The notes below the pieces were generated by a model. That model did not search any database and was not told the origin of the DNA. It saw only the letters and a program-made list of their open reading frames with translations. This document shows, one piece after another, positions 63,521-64,000 of a DNA stretch of 64,000 nt. The DNA is taken from assembly GCA_018350325.1 (NCBI GenBank), contig JAEVLN010000036.1:380103-444102 (forward strand). Direction: 5' to 3'. Made by a program: the position numbers and the translations under genes. Position 1 is the first letter of the stretch; the number at the start of each line of letters is the position of its first letter. Origin of the DNA: Globodera rostochiensis (lineage: Eukaryota; Nematoda; Chromadorea; Rhabditida; Heteroderidae).

Positions 63521-64000
63521 AGATAATTATGTTTTATTAATATTTTTAGAATGGTAACTTTGGGGGCACATTGTTGAATTATGGTTTTTAACAAAATCTA
63601 AAAAATGATATTTTTTTATTTATAACTTTACTGATTAACAAAGAATTGGTTTATCAATTTTACTTAGTCAAAATTTTATGATTATTTTTCTTGACGGCAT
63701 TTATTGAGCCACACAAAAGTGTAACTACCGGTATATTTAAAACAAATTTTTACTTTTCTTTGAATCGTAATCTATTGTATTTTATAACGTATGAAAATGA
63801 AATATATAATATAAATATAATACTTATTTCCAGCAAAATTATTTTTCTGATCTATAAGATAAGAGAAAGGCTATTATTGTAATTTTGTAAAAAATAAAAT
63901 TATTCAATTAATTATCAGAAAAATTTATTAATTCGTTTATTTTATTAATAGAAATCTTTGCATTATAATATTAGAATACAAAATACCATAAAAGATTCTA
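63521..64000. other. T-rich end of window, no gene
   Basis: AT-rich DNA with a skew change to T-rich near 63520. No island or repeat recognised. Confidence 0.5.

Overview
The window reads as nuclear DNA of a nematode. It is very AT-rich. The genes are split by short GT-AG introns ending in TTTCAG-like acceptors, and the first 16 kb carries an innexin, a small LIM-domain protein and a tyrosinase with two C-terminal ShKT domains, a combination typical of nematodes. I cannot name the species from the sequence. Identifications rest on motifs and splice logic read by eye; no database search was possible.

Layout. 1-3632 (+): 3' part of an innexin gene, followed by a poly(A) signal. 3.9-8.0 kb: two identical tRNA-Pro(UGG) genes in opposite orientation, each inside an arm of an inverted repeat. 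Between them lie a broken helix-turn-helix-repeat gene (+) and a three-exon LIM gene (-) coding for 99 residues. 8.5-15.9 kb (+): a 19-exon tyrosinase gene whose first-exon region is triplicated in tandem and whose introns hold several small transposons. 15.95-22.09 kb: about 58 copies of a ~108-bp minisatellite, with a pure domain, an indel-rich domain and a higher-order domain.

22.1-64 kb is unlike the left third. I see no intact gene. The DNA falls into blocks of 1-7 kb that alternate between A-rich and T-rich on the plus strand. Every 150-450 bp there is a 30-150 bp island of higher GC, often with splice-like edges. Several islands recur elsewhere in the region, and the inverted copies mostly lie in blocks of opposite skew. 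Only two islands have a family I recognise: an FtsH/YME1-type AAA+ ATPase exon (about 55.45 kb, -) and a Merlin/IS1595-type transposase fragment (about 49.06 kb, +). The rest may be micro-exons of unrecognised genes, decayed gene copies or non-coding loci; the sequence alone does not decide.

Several transposons sit in this region. A hAT-like element (50591-51499) has a perfect 8-bp target duplication. Related but differently ended elements lie at 49.1-49.9 and 59.2-60.1 kb. A Tc/mariner-pogo-like element (53531-54892) carries a nonsense-mutated zinc-finger/HTH coding fragment. The hAT-like elements have inverted ends built from iterated GC-rich motifs (CCGG, ACCGA, ATCCG), and they share a ~26-bp GC-rich near-palindromic core; two also carry a tRNA-like A-box/B-box segment. 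The recognisable genes do not form a pathway together. The most unusual features are the strand-polarised island region and the modular transposon family.
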